From assembly GCA_020062545.1 (NCBI GenBank), contig JAGUWD010000020.1, positions 112,688 to 176,687 on the forward strand: DNA of 64,000 bases, given 5' to 3'. Under the pieces are notes generated by a model. It was not told where the DNA came from. It saw only the letters and a list, made by a program, of their open reading frames with translations, and made no database searches. Positions 24,284 to 31,619 of this stretch are shown here, piece by piece. Each line of letters opens with the position of its first letter. Within the stretch, counting starts at the first letter, position 1. Position numbers and translations under genes: made by a program. Source of the stretch: Thermodesulfovibrionales bacterium. Lineage in GTDB: Bacteria; Nitrospirota; Thermodesulfovibrionia; Thermodesulfovibrionales; Dissulfurispiraceae.

Positions 24284-25930
24284 TTATTTATCTCCTAAAA
24301 TCGTAGCTGCTGCCTCTGCAATCTCTCCGCCTCCGGTGACTGCCTTTTTCAGGTAATCATTGCTTTTAGTCAGTTTGCCATATTGATATTGGACCCACTG
24401 GAGGCTTTTAGGGTCTTTTATATTAAAGTCTAATGCCCTTTTATAATAGGTCTTTGCCTTTGTATAATCGCCTGAAACATACAGACAATCTGCGGCCTTC
24501 ACCGAAGACAGTCCGTCACCTTTGTTGGAGGCCATAATATAATATTTCACTGCATTCTGCCTGTCTTTTGTTTTGTAATACAGATCCCCCAGTTTTGCAG
24601 CTATCCTGTAGTCAGTAGCAGTCTTAACTATTCGCAAGAGATATTCGATGGCTGCAACATATTTGCCCTGCCTTTCCATTATGTCTGCAACCATATAGGA
24701 TGCCCTATATAGGTAACGGGTATCGATAGTAAGAGGCTTGAGTACCTTTTCAGCCTCAACGTATTTACCCTCTTTAATTAATAACTCCGCAATGTACAAA
24801 GACGCCTCTCCCCTTACAGCACCCTTTAATGCCTTCATCAGAAGCTGTTTCCCCTCGATTTTCTTACCGTTTGCTATCAGATACCGTGAGGCATCAACAA
24901 TAAATGGGGCATCTGCATCAAGGTAAAGGGAGAATTTTTGCATGTACTCCACAACCCTTGGATCTTTGGAAGCAATCATGCTCTTAAGCCTCTTTTCTAT
25001 CTCTGCCGACCTATATTTTTTGTTGCTTAAATAAGAGAGGTATTTCATAACATTATTTAAATCACCCTTTTTATCGTATAGCGAGACGATTTTCAGTTTA
25101 AAATCATCACCTAACTCATAAGGCAACAGTTCAATGGCTAATTTCAAGGCTTCATCCACATTTCCATCGACTTCATAAATCTGTAGCAGAACCCTTTTTG
25201 CATTGATCTTTTCGATACTCGAAGTAGAGCTGTCTATGATAGACCTGCACAGCCTCTCAGCCTCTTTCAACTTTCTTGCATTGAAAAAAATACGGGCTTT
25301 TTCTACCCTTATATCCTGTTCCTTGAGAGTAGAATCAAGGATTCTGTTAATCGTATTAACAGCCTCTCTGTGCATGCCTTTACTGCTGTAAACCATTGAG
25401 CGTGTATAGAGAGCACGGGGATCTGTTTCTATGGTCCTTTTACTTAATGCTGCAAGAAAATATTCGGCTCTTGCCATATCTCCGGTCTTCAAAGCCACTT
25501 CTGCCTTTCCTATGCTTGCCTTTTCCTTCAAAGATTCTCCGACTGCTTCGAAATATTGCTCTGCTTCTTTGAATTTCTGAAAATGAATTGAAATATAGCC
25601 GAGCATGAGGTAAGCCTCATCACGATATTCAGGGATTTGGGATACTGATATGAAACGCTTAATGTTCTGCCTTGCCTCGTAATAATTTTTTAAGTAGTAG
25701 TCTGCCTTGCCCATTCCGAACAATGCCTTTTCTCCTGATATACCTTTGGGTGCAGCGAGAAAGATATCCCGGTAAACTTCCTTTGCCTTGACATAATTCT
25801 TTGTCCTGAGATACTCGTCCGCTGTCTTAAGCTTGTCTTCAGAGGCAATGGCAGAGACAGACAGAAGACAGAAGACAGAAAACAGAAATATGATGCATTT
25901 ATTATCTCTCATATACACTTGAACCAACAC
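24284..25930 (-). CDS. Secreted TPR-repeat protein, possibly flagellum-related
   Basis: 548 residues: a signal peptide (CIIFLFSVFCLLSVSAIAS, about 12-30) followed by about 14 tetratricopeptide-like helical hairpins across the remainder (for example LFGMGKADYYLKNYYEARQN). TPR proteins of this type act as periplasmic scaffolds. It has no recognisable catalytic domain. Location between the two sigma-54 regulator genes suggests a role in flagellar placement or motor assembly, but this is only context. The hydrophobic signal core is encoded by heptamer repeat DNA. Confidence 0.75.
   Translation of the reverse strand: MLVQVYMRDNKCIIFLFSVFCLLSVSAIASEDKLKTADEYLRTKNYVKAKEVYRDIFLAAPKGISGEKALFGMGKADYYLKNYYEARQNIKRFISVSQIPEYRDEAYLMLGYISIHFQKFKEAEQYFEAVGESLKEKASIGKAEVALKTGDMARAEYFLAALSKRTIETDPRALYTRSMVYSSKGMHREAVNTINRILDSTLKEQDIRVEKARIFFNARKLKEAERLCRSIIDSSTSSIEKINAKRVLLQIYEVDGNVDEALKLAIELLPYELGDDFKLKIVSLYDKKGDLNNVMKYLSYLSNKKYRSAEIEKRLKSMIASKDPRVVEYMQKFSLYLDADAPFIVDASRYLIANGKKIEGKQLLMKALKGAVRGEASLYIAELLIKEGKYVEAEKVLKPLTIDTRYLYRASYMVADIMERQGKYVAAIEYLLRIVKTATDYRIAAKLGDLYYKTKDRQNAVKYYIMASNKGDGLSSVKAADCLYVSGDYTKAKTYYKRALDFNIKDPKSLQWVQYQYGKLTKSNDYLKKAVTGGGEIAEAAATILGDK
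25851..25887. repeat. Heptamer repeat encoding the TPR-protein signal core
   Basis: ACAGAAG/ACAGACA/ACAGAAA units at 7-bp period. On the minus strand they translate to FLFSVFCLLSVSA, the hydrophobic core of the signal peptide. The same unit type encodes CCLFSVFCLLFSA in the motE-like gene. Confidence 0.78.
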
Positions 25931-26023
25931 TTTTTAAAGTCTTTGAGCCGTGCCTGACATATAAAATCGCTTAACTTAAACATAAATATCCGGTTTTTGT
26001 ATTGAAAGAAATGTGCCAACCGA

Positions 26024-26116
26024 TTAGTTCATAGCTGATAGCTCATGGCTCATGGCTTCTTAAATTAGCATCTACGGGCTATCAGCTATGAACCATGAGC
26101 TATGAGCCATAAGCTA
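26024..26116. repeat. Palindromic heptamer-array repeat upstream of the TPR gene
   Basis: The longest copy: left arm of five GCTCATG/GCTGATA units, spacer CTTCTTAAATTAGCATCTAC, right arm of inverse units (AGCTATG, AACCATG, AGCTATG, AGCCATA). It fills most of the 240-bp gap between the TPR gene and the sigma-54 activator. The rest of that gap holds TCTTTGAGCCGTGCCTG at 25,941-25,957, a word also found in the inverted repeat at 28,419-28,445. Confidence 0.8.
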
Positions 26117-26170
26117 ATCATGGTCAATTATCTGACTAAATAACCCATAATTCCAACAAGAGCGTTAATT

Positions 26171-27157
26171 TTATGACAACCCCAATCTCTTCATTTTTTC
26201 GATAAGGGTAGTACGGTTGATATTGAGATACTTTGCAGCCTGACTTTTAACCCCGTTCTGAAGCTCGATGGCGTGTAGTATAAGCCTCTTCTCATACTCC
26301 TCAAGGGCAGCGTTAAGGTCTATGCCACCAACAAAAGGATTTATATCATCGTCCTCAATATCAGGCAGATTGGGGATCTTTCTTCCTGTCATCTTTTCCG
26401 GCAGGTCATATGGCGTTACAACATCATCATCCTTAAGAACAAGGAGTCTCTCCACTGTGTTCTCCAGTTCCCTGACATTGCCGGGCCAATGGTAACCAAT
26501 AAACATCTTCATGGCATCATCGGTCAGCCTTATTGGATTCCTTCCAAATCTCTTCGAATGCTTTTCTATAAAGTAGTCGCACAAAGGAAGTATGTCTTCT
26601 GTCCTCTCCCTCAAGGGCGGAATATCTATGGGGATTACGTTAAGCCTGTAAAAGAGGTCTTCCCTGAACCTGCCTGTAGCCACAGCATCTTCAAGGTTTT
26701 GGTTTGTAGCTGCTACTATCCTTACATCCACGTTCACGGTCTTGATTCCACCAATCCTTTCAAATGACCTTTCCTGAAGCACCCTCAGGAGTTTTACCTG
26801 CAGTATAGGTTGCATTTCACCTATTTCGTCGAGGAATATTGTCCCGCCGTCAGCCAGCTCGAATCTCCCAACCCTCGACGCTACGGCTCCGGTAAACGCC
26901 CCCTTTTCATGACCAAAAAGTTCCGACTCGAGAAGTTCTGTAGGTATAGCACCGCAGTTTACCGGAATAAAGGGTCTATTGGCCCTTGCACTTTTGAAAT
27001 GGATGTTTTTGGCTACAAGCTCTTTACCTGTCCCGCTTTCACCCAATATCAGGACAGTACTGTCAGAATTCGAAACCTTTTCAATGAGTTCATATATATG
27101 TTTGATAGCCTTAGAAGTGCCAATAATTTGAAGGAGATTGTTATTATCAGTACCCAT
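26171..27157 (-). CDS. Receiver-less sigma-54-dependent activator (FleQ/PspF-like)
   Basis: 328-residue sigma-54 activator: the AAA+ domain begins almost at the N-terminus (about 8-240; Walker [20 protein letters not shown] loop, Walker [10 protein letters not shown]) and a Fis-type helix-turn-helix closes the protein ([20 protein letters not shown]). There is no receiver or FleQ N-terminal domain, so activity is probably controlled by a partner or by ligand binding to the ATPase domain. Location next to the FlgR/FlgS pair suggests a master flagellar activator, but a non-flagellar role remains possible. Confidence 0.85.
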   Translation of the reverse strand: MGTDNNNLLQIIGTSKAIKHIYELIEKVSNSDSTVLILGESGTGKELVAKNIHFKSARANRPFIPVNCGAIPTELLESELFGHEKGAFTGAVASRVGRFELADGGTIFLDEIGEMQPILQVKLLRVLQERSFERIGGIKTVNVDVRIVAATNQNLEDAVATGRFREDLFYRLNVIPIDIPPLRERTEDILPLCDYFIEKHSKRFGRNPIRLTDDAMKMFIGYHWPGNVRELENTVERLLVLKDDDVVTPYDLPEKMTGRKIPNLPDIEDDDINPFVGGIDLNAALEEYEKRLILHAIELQNGVKSQAAKYLNINRTTLIEKMKRLGLS

Positions 27158-27214
27158 GTCATAAATATGACATACGGGGCATTAAAAGTCAACATAAAAA
27201 ACACCACTACTCCT

Positions 27215-28246
27215 TCATTCCATCTTTTCTAATTTTCCGATTCTTATCCCTATAAGCCGCACTTTTTTCTTGAGTTCTATCCTGCCGAGGCACTCAAAAG
27301 CTGCCCTTCTTATCTCTTCGAGGGAAACTGTGTAATTATCGAGTGTCTTTGCCCTTGTGACTACTTTAAAGTCGTGAAACTTCACCTTAACCGTTACTGT
27401 TTTGCCTATATAGCCTGTTTGCCGCATGTCATCGACAACCTCTTTTGAAAGCACTGCAAGGGTCTTTGCCATGAACTGCCAGTTGTCCGTATCCTTCTGG
27501 AATGTTACTTCCCTGCTCATGGATTTCGGCTCCCAGTGAGTAATGAGAGGACTTTCATCTATGCCTCTCGATGCCTCATAAAGATACTGTCCAAATGATT
27601 TGCCAAAATGTTCGATGAGTTTATCAATGGATATTGCCGCAAGTTCTCCTATGGTTTCGATACCCATGCCTTTAAGATGCGCTTCTGTCTTGGGTCCTAC
27701 ACCCTGCAGCTTTCTTACAGGCATCGGCCATATAAGACCTGCTATGTCTTTTTCCGTGAGGATTGTCAGACCGTCGGGTTTTTGCATGTCAGATGCTATT
27801 TTTGCAAGAAGCTTGTTAGGTGCAATACCTATAGAGCAGGTAAGCCCTGTCTCATCCTTTATTCTCTTTTTAATTTCATTTGCAATATCCTCCGATGACT
27901 TTTCTATTTGGGATATATCAAGGAATGCCTCATCAATCCCGACATCTTCCATTATTGGAGATATTTCCTTGAGGATATTTTTAACTATTTGGGAAACCCT
28001 CGAATACTCCTTGTAGTCCACGGGCAGAAAGACAGCATCGGGACAGAGTTTATAGGCAGTCCTTAAGGGCATTGCAGAGTGTATTCCGAACTTCCGTGCC
28101 TCATAGGATGCAGTTGACACAACACCTCTCTTGGTTGGATCGCCGTCACCTCCAATCACAACAGGCTTTCCGATTAATTCGGGATGACGCTTCTGCTCGA
28201 CAGCAGCAAAAAATGCGTCCATGTCTATGTGAAGTATCCGCCTCAT
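27215..28246 (-). CDS. dinB: DNA polymerase IV (DinB, Y-family translesion polymerase)
   Basis: 343-residue Y-family polymerase that copies past damaged bases. The active-site motifs are intact: HIDMDAFFAAVEQ (about 6-18) and VGIDEAFLDIS (about 101-111). The steric-gate Phe follows the first motif. The helix-hairpin-helix region LQGVGPKTEAHLKGMG is at about 178-193 and the little-finger domain follows. A typical clamp-binding peptide is not evident at the C-terminus (IGKLEKME). Confidence 0.95.
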   Translation of the reverse strand: MRRILHIDMDAFFAAVEQKRHPELIGKPVVIGGDGDPTKRGVVSTASYEARKFGIHSAMPLRTAYKLCPDAVFLPVDYKEYSRVSQIVKNILKEISPIMEDVGIDEAFLDISQIEKSSEDIANEIKKRIKDETGLTCSIGIAPNKLLAKIASDMQKPDGLTILTEKDIAGLIWPMPVRKLQGVGPKTEAHLKGMGIETIGELAAISIDKLIEHFGKSFGQYLYEASRGIDESPLITHWEPKSMSREVTFQKDTDNWQFMAKTLAVLSKEVVDDMRQTGYIGKTVTVKVKFHDFKVVTRAKTLDNYTVSLEEIRRAAFECLGRIELKKKVRLIGIRIGKLEKME

Positions 28247-28264
28247 AATTCAATTTTTCTATAA

Positions 28265-28460
28265 TCCGTAAAAAATATTTGCAAAAGAAAAGCAGGTATG
28301 GATGAAAAGCCTTTATCAGCGATACCTCAGAGCCGAACCATCCCACCGTTTAAGGGCAACTTCAGTATCACCTTTTGCATTCAGCAGAAAAACAGGCAGA
28401 AAAATAATCTCATCGCATTGATAAAGGCTTTGAAGCCGTGCCTGCTTTTCTTGATTACGG
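28265..28460. repeat. MITE-like element with 34-bp imperfect terminal inverted repeats
   Basis: Left arm 28,285-28,318 and right arm 28,419-28,452 are both 34 bp and pair at about 28 positions (AAGAAAAGCAGG...AAGCCTTTATCA). An outer CCGTAA/TTACGG pair extends the stem. The ~100-bp centre has no open frame. It sits between the divergent dinB and phosphoribosyltransferase genes and fills most of that 288-bp gap. It could be a miniature transposable element or a transcribed hairpin. Confidence 0.6.
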
Positions 28461-28534
28461 TCAATTTTTAGTATACAGCAAAATATAATGCGTAGTAGGA
28501 TATAATTGTAATAAATTCAAATGAGAGGTGTCCG

Positions 28535-29152
28535 ATGCCTTTACCATCTAAAGAGAGATTCAGATGCGAAATCCTTTCATGGAGCAGGGTTATACGTGAT
28601 ACAAAAAAACTTTCAAAAAATATAAAGGATTCTGGTTATGAACCGGATATCATAATTGCAATTGGCAGGGGCGGCTATGTCCCGGCAAGAATACTCTGCG
28701 ACTACCTGCTGATAAGAGACCTTACGTCAATAAAGGTAGAGCATTGGGGAATTGCTGCAACAGAGACAGAAAGAGCGGTCATCAAATTTCCTCTTTGTAC
28801 GGATATAAAAGGTAAAAAGGTTTTGCTTGTGGATGATATAACCGATACAGGAGATACACTGATGATTTCTCTGGAATATCTGAAAACTTTTGAGCCTGAG
28901 GACATCAAGACAGCGGTGCTTATACACAAAACCTGTTCTGCAATCATACCGGATTACTTTGTCAGCAGGGTTACTAAATGGCGGTGGATTATTTTTCCAT
29001 GGCACATCTATGAGGATCTGACAGGCTTTATCAAAAGGATAAAGGATATGGGCATACATAGCGAAGTGGATATAACTCGTGAACTCAGAGAGCGATACAA
29101 TATCGTGGTGAATATGGATGCCATCAAAGGTTTGTTATTAGAACCGGAGTAA
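28535..29152 (+). CDS. Phosphoribosyltransferase (Gpt/hypoxanthine PRTase-like)
   Basis: 205-residue type I phosphoribosyltransferase-fold protein that probably salvages a purine base with PRPP. The PRPP-binding loop LLVDDITDTGDTLMIS is at about 88-103, and an N-terminal GRGGYVPARIL loop at about 45-55 would bind pyrophosphate. A TATAAT-like -10 box precedes it at 28,501-28,506. This is the last resident gene before the tRNA fragment and integrated element. Base specificity cannot be told from sequence alone. Confidence 0.8.
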   Translation: MPLPSKERFRCEILSWSRVIRDTKKLSKNIKDSGYEPDIIIAIGRGGYVPARILCDYLLIRDLTSIKVEHWGIAATETERAVIKFPLCTDIKGKKVLLVDDITDTGDTLMISLEYLKTFEPEDIKTAVLIHKTCSAIIPDYFVSRVTKWRWIIFPWHIYEDLTGFIKRIKDMGIHSEVDITRELRERYNIVVNMDAIKGLLLEPE

Positions 29153-29156
29153 TGAA

Positions 29157-29204
29157 TGGAGCGGGCGACGGGATTCGAACCCGCGACCTTCAGCTTGGGA
29201 AGCT
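29157..29204 (-). other. 3' fragment of tRNA-Gly(CCC), element attachment site
   Basis: On the minus strand the 48 bp read as the 3' part of a glycine tRNA: anticodon loop TTCCCAA, anticodon-arm 3' strand, variable loop, T-arm with GGTTCGAATCCC, acceptor strand CGCCCGC, discriminator T and encoded CCA (complement of 29,157-29,159). Upstream of AGCTTCCC the tRNA sequence stops abruptly and AT-rich DNA begins. A complete copy should exist at the far end of the element, outside this window. No second copy is visible here. Confidence 0.85.
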
Positions 29205-29367
29205 ATTTTATATAATATAAGTCTTTGTAACTTAAGCAATTGTATCCTTTAAAATCTGCTATTTTTACTATAAAAACCTTATTTGTTTACGACATTTTCA
29301 CGACACGGATTGATTAATCAATACCCATATTTCTTCAACCCTCTTCTCTCCATTTTTCTCAATCAGG
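29205..29367. other. AT-rich element end next to the attachment site
   Basis: No gene is visible. The stretch contains a spaced direct repeat (ACGACATTTTCACGACAC at 29,289-29,306) and a palindrome TGATTAATCA at 29,310-29,319, of the kind seen as recombinase arm sites at ends of tRNA-integrating elements. Assignment as recombinase binding sites is inference. Confidence 0.4.
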
Positions 29368-29386
29368 GGTTACCTGTTTGAGCATT
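29368..29386 (+). promoter_or_regulatory. Iterated element motif GGTTACC-N6-AGCATT, copy 1
   Basis: GGTTACC TGTTTG AGCATT, about 120 bp before the first gene of the element. The same two blocks with an exact six-base gap recur at 33,832, 37,153, 48,679, 55,359 (minus strand) and 56,827, always at the head of a gene or gene group. Confidence 0.6.
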
Positions 29387-29422
29387 ATCATCTCAAGACT
29401 GATATTTGAAGGGGGGTGATAT

Positions 29423-29483
29423 ATGAGGGCGCATTAAATCCGAAGGGAACTTAATTCGCAGTACAGGGCGGCATTGCCGCCCT
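29423..29483 (+). promoter_or_regulatory. Leader with 4-codon ORF and GC-rich hairpin
   Basis: A strong GGGGGG site precedes ATG-AGG-GCG-CAT-TAA (29,423-29,437), a four-residue leader peptide. A hairpin GGGCGGC/GCCGCCC follows at 29,466-29,482. It lies between motif copy 1 and the first element gene and looks like a leader-peptide control region. Confidence 0.4.
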
Positions 29484-29507
29484 TAAGAAATCAGAGCTGG
29501 AGGTAAT

Positions 29508-30113
29508 ATGGCCGAAAACACAAAGTTTAAAAACCATGCTGCCGTAACAGGGTATCCGAAGGTTATTACTCTCGAGGAACTTCCAGGGAAAAAGCCCTAT
29601 CTAAACATCGAGGTTTCTATCCCCTTTCCCGGCGGTTCGTTGACTGCTTACGGCAAAATGAGAGGCGATGAAACAGAAATCCGATCCCTTCATAATTTTC
29701 ATAAGGCCAATCCTGCTATGCCTATTGACATGAAGGGTGTGATTGCTCAGTTCAAAGGAGCTGTTGACCGGCTTATCACAAACTTTACTCTTTTCCGCTG
29801 GGCCCCATATGTAGGACCGTCTGATGGGTTAAAGGCCGCTTTCGTGCTGAGCGGCGAACTCATAAATAAAGATTCTGCGAACAGCACTATAACGATATCA
29901 CAGCCGCCGCAAGCCGGTGAGGAGAAAGGAGGCAGCCTGACTGTATACCTCAAAAACCTGAAAGAGTGCGAAGAACTCGAAACGGGAACTTTCATTGAGG
30001 TTAAAGGCATGCTCAAACCTAAGACACTCGAAGACAGATATGGCGAATCCACATCTCCTATCAGGCCGTATGTAGAAGAGATATCCATCGTGGAAGAAAA
30101 AGTGCCAATGTAA
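29508..30113 (+). CDS. Hypothetical element protein, first gene of the element
   Basis: 201 residues, soluble, acidic, with alternating beta-rich segments (PYLNIEVSIPFPGGSLTAYG, SLTVYLKNLKECEE, TGTFIEVKGML). I do not recognise the family. A strand-rich protein next to HU and upstream of topoisomerase III could be an OB-fold-like single-strand-binding protein, but no binding motif can be named. It has a GGAGG site six bases before the ATG and starts a plus-strand run. Confidence 0.7.
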   Translation: MAENTKFKNHAAVTGYPKVITLEELPGKKPYLNIEVSIPFPGGSLTAYGKMRGDETEIRSLHNFHKANPAMPIDMKGVIAQFKGAVDRLITNFTLFRWAPYVGPSDGLKAAFVLSGELINKDSANSTITISQPPQAGEEKGGSLTVYLKNLKECEELETGTFIEVKGMLKPKTLEDRYGESTSPIRPYVEEISIVEEKVPM

Positions 30114-30128
30114 GGAGGGATTAAAGAT

Positions 30129-30404
30129 ATGACAAAAGCGGACCTCATCGAGAAAATCGCGAATAATGCAGGAACAACAAAAGCATCTGCTGAAAGAGCA
30201 TTGGATACCGTCATCGGAACTATAAAAGATGCAGTCCTTACCGGTGGAAGCATCAGTTTTTATGGACTCGGAACCTTCACGGCAGTTGACAGAAAGGCAA
30301 GGAAAAGCCGGAACCCCAAGACGGGCGAAACAATAGAGGTTCCGGCAAAGAAGGCTCCGAAATTCACGCCCTCAAAGACATGGAGAAACGAACTGAATGC
30401 CTAA
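30129..30404 (+). CDS. HU-family DNA-binding protein
   Basis: 91-residue histone-like HU protein that bends and compacts DNA. It shows MTKADLIEKIANNAGTTKA at the start, the conserved FYGLGTF turn at about 42-48, and the DNA-binding arm with RKSRNPKTGETIEVPAKKAP (about 57-76). It carries the GGAGG site 11 bases upstream. Element-encoded HU copies are common and often help relaxosome formation. Confidence 0.93.
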   Translation: MTKADLIEKIANNAGTTKASAERALDTVIGTIKDAVLTGGSISFYGLGTFTAVDRKARKSRNPKTGETIEVPAKKAPKFTPSKTWRNELNA

Positions 30405-30594
30405 GCGCAAATGCCCTTATCACATGACATCTTGTTTTAAGGGATGCGACAAGAGATGCGAGGACACAAAAGAAATGGTCCGCATAAGAAGCGTAGGCAT
30501 AAAGGTGAGGAAACTGAAATCTCCCAGGGAGAAATGGAATGCTCCCATGGGAGAAAAGAGAGGGCGAAGAAGTAAGGAGTTAAAGGTTGCGTAA
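30397..30594 (+). CDS. Small cysteine-containing basic protein
   Basis: 65 residues, overlapping the HU stop by 8 bp. The N-terminus has four Cys and a His (KCPYHMTSCFKGCDKRCED, about 4-22), suggesting a small metal-binding knuckle, and the rest is strongly basic. Function unknown. Tight overlap with the HU gene supports translation. Confidence 0.6.
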   Translation: MPKRKCPYHMTSCFKGCDKRCEDTKEMVRIRSVGIKVRKLKSPREKWNAPMGEKRGRRSKELKVA

Positions 30595-30641
30595 CAGGAG
30601 GGGATATATATCCCCTCCTGAAAACAACGATCGGAGGGAAA

Positions 30642-30734
30642 ATGATCACATTAAGAGTAATTGCAGTAGGGCTTGGGTTAATCGCATTTTTTATGGTGCA
30701 GTTTTTTGAGAAATCGCTGATAAATTGCCGATAA
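30642..30734 (+). CDS. 30-residue single-pass membrane peptide
   Basis: ATG with a GGAGGGAAA site directly upstream encodes MITLRVIAVGLGLIAFFMVQ and then FFEKSLINCR. It would form one transmembrane helix. Its stop ends 1 bp before the next gene's ATG, which supports it being translated as part of this unit. Function unknown. Confidence 0.5.
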   Translation: MITLRVIAVGLGLIAFFMVQFFEKSLINCR

Positions 30735-30735
30735 A

Positions 30736-31365
30736 ATGAATCGAATATATACCGATAGAACCCATCTCATTACGACGGGCCATCTTGAAGGCTTACATGC
30801 CTTTGCCCAAAGCATCGGACTTAAGCGGGAATGGTTTCAGGACAAAGGGAAATACCCCCACTATAACCTGACAACTCCCCGCGCATCCGCACGAGCCCAA
30901 CAGGCAGGGGCTATACTAATTAACTCCCATGATTTGCTTAAGCTGCTTGAGAGCAAAAATCCCAACAGCAGGATACCGGGACTTCCCAGAATAAGTTTTG
31001 CGTGGACAACACCAGCATTTCTTTCACAGCAGAAAACAGTTACACGCAGGGACTGGCCGGAACAGTATGCGAAGCGCTTCAAAGAAGGCGCTCTTTTGTT
31101 CGCCTATGATAAGCAGGCCAGATTTGGCGGCTCAAAAATAGGAATAATCCAGCTTACAGCAGATCCTTCATTTGAACCGATGAGTAAAATGCCCGACAGC
31201 GATTACGAAGCCGAAGGCTTTAAATATCTACACGAAAATCCCCACTTAATTCCGCGCTCTATGAAAATTGATGTTTCATGGAATGGCTTCAATGCATGGC
31301 GCAATAGCGGAGGAAGTAAGTGGGTTATAAGGTTTAAAATATGCGAGATTTTAAAGGACTTCTAA
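30736..31365 (+). CDS. DUF4031 - ASCH domain fusion protein
   Basis: 209 residues. The N-terminal half (about 1-72) resembles DUF4031, with YTDRTHLI, an LHAFAQSIGLKREWFQ helix and KYPHYNLT. The C-terminal half (about 82-200) resembles an ASCH domain, with PRISFAWTTPAFLSQQKTVT followed by RRDW. ASCH domains are RNA/nucleotide-binding folds linked to coactivators or base hydrolases. The fused arrangement suggests a nucleic-acid-related job, but the substrate is not known. Confidence 0.65.
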   Translation: MNRIYTDRTHLITTGHLEGLHAFAQSIGLKREWFQDKGKYPHYNLTTPRASARAQQAGAILINSHDLLKLLESKNPNSRIPGLPRISFAWTTPAFLSQQKTVTRRDWPEQYAKRFKEGALLFAYDKQARFGGSKIGIIQLTADPSFEPMSKMPDSDYEAEGFKYLHENPHLIPRSMKIDVSWNGFNAWRNSGGSKWVIRFKICEILKDF

Positions 31366-31619
31366 GGCATTTAATTGAACAATACATAGAATTACCTGCA
31401 AAACATATTCAAGGCTATGGATGGGTAAAGGGACTGGTTATAGAAAATAACCAGCCGAAAATACAATGGTCATTAACTCACACACGCAGCACTGCTGTAA
31501 TGCCGTACAGTTTTATTTCTGATGAATTTGACGCTCAGCAAGCAGAAAGACTTGAACTGGAATTTCTTAATAAGTGGAGAACTAAAGAAAAGGAGAACTA
31601 TCAATGCCAAAACAACTAA
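31341..31619 (+). CDS. Hypothetical 92-residue protein
   Basis: Overlaps the previous gene by 25 bp and topB by 16 bp, so it is probably translationally coupled in a compact unit. The sequence has a beta-rich centre (GYGWVKGLVIENNQPKIQWS) and an acidic helix at the end. I do not recognise it. Conserved coupling to topB should be looked for. Confidence 0.6.
   Translation: MRDFKGLLRHLIEQYIELPAKHIQGYGWVKGLVIENNQPKIQWSLTHTRSTAVMPYSFISDEFDAQQAERLELEFLNKWRTKEKENYQCQNN

Noticed and set aside
25936..25960. Sigma-54 promoter ahead of the TPR gene (minus-strand CAGGCACGGCTCAAAG)
   Set aside because: The -12 GC is not at the 10-bp spacing, and the sequence is part of the dispersed repeat also found at 28,419-28,452.
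2683..26116. Clustered short repeats as a CRISPR array
   Set aside because: Units are 7 bp, degenerate and arranged as inverted pairs at gene junctions; there are no constant 25-40 bp repeats with unique spacers, and no cas genes.
29157..29260. Intron-split tRNA-Gly gene
   Set aside because: The missing 5' half of the tRNA does not reappear after the AT-rich sequence, so the pattern fits integration, not an intron.
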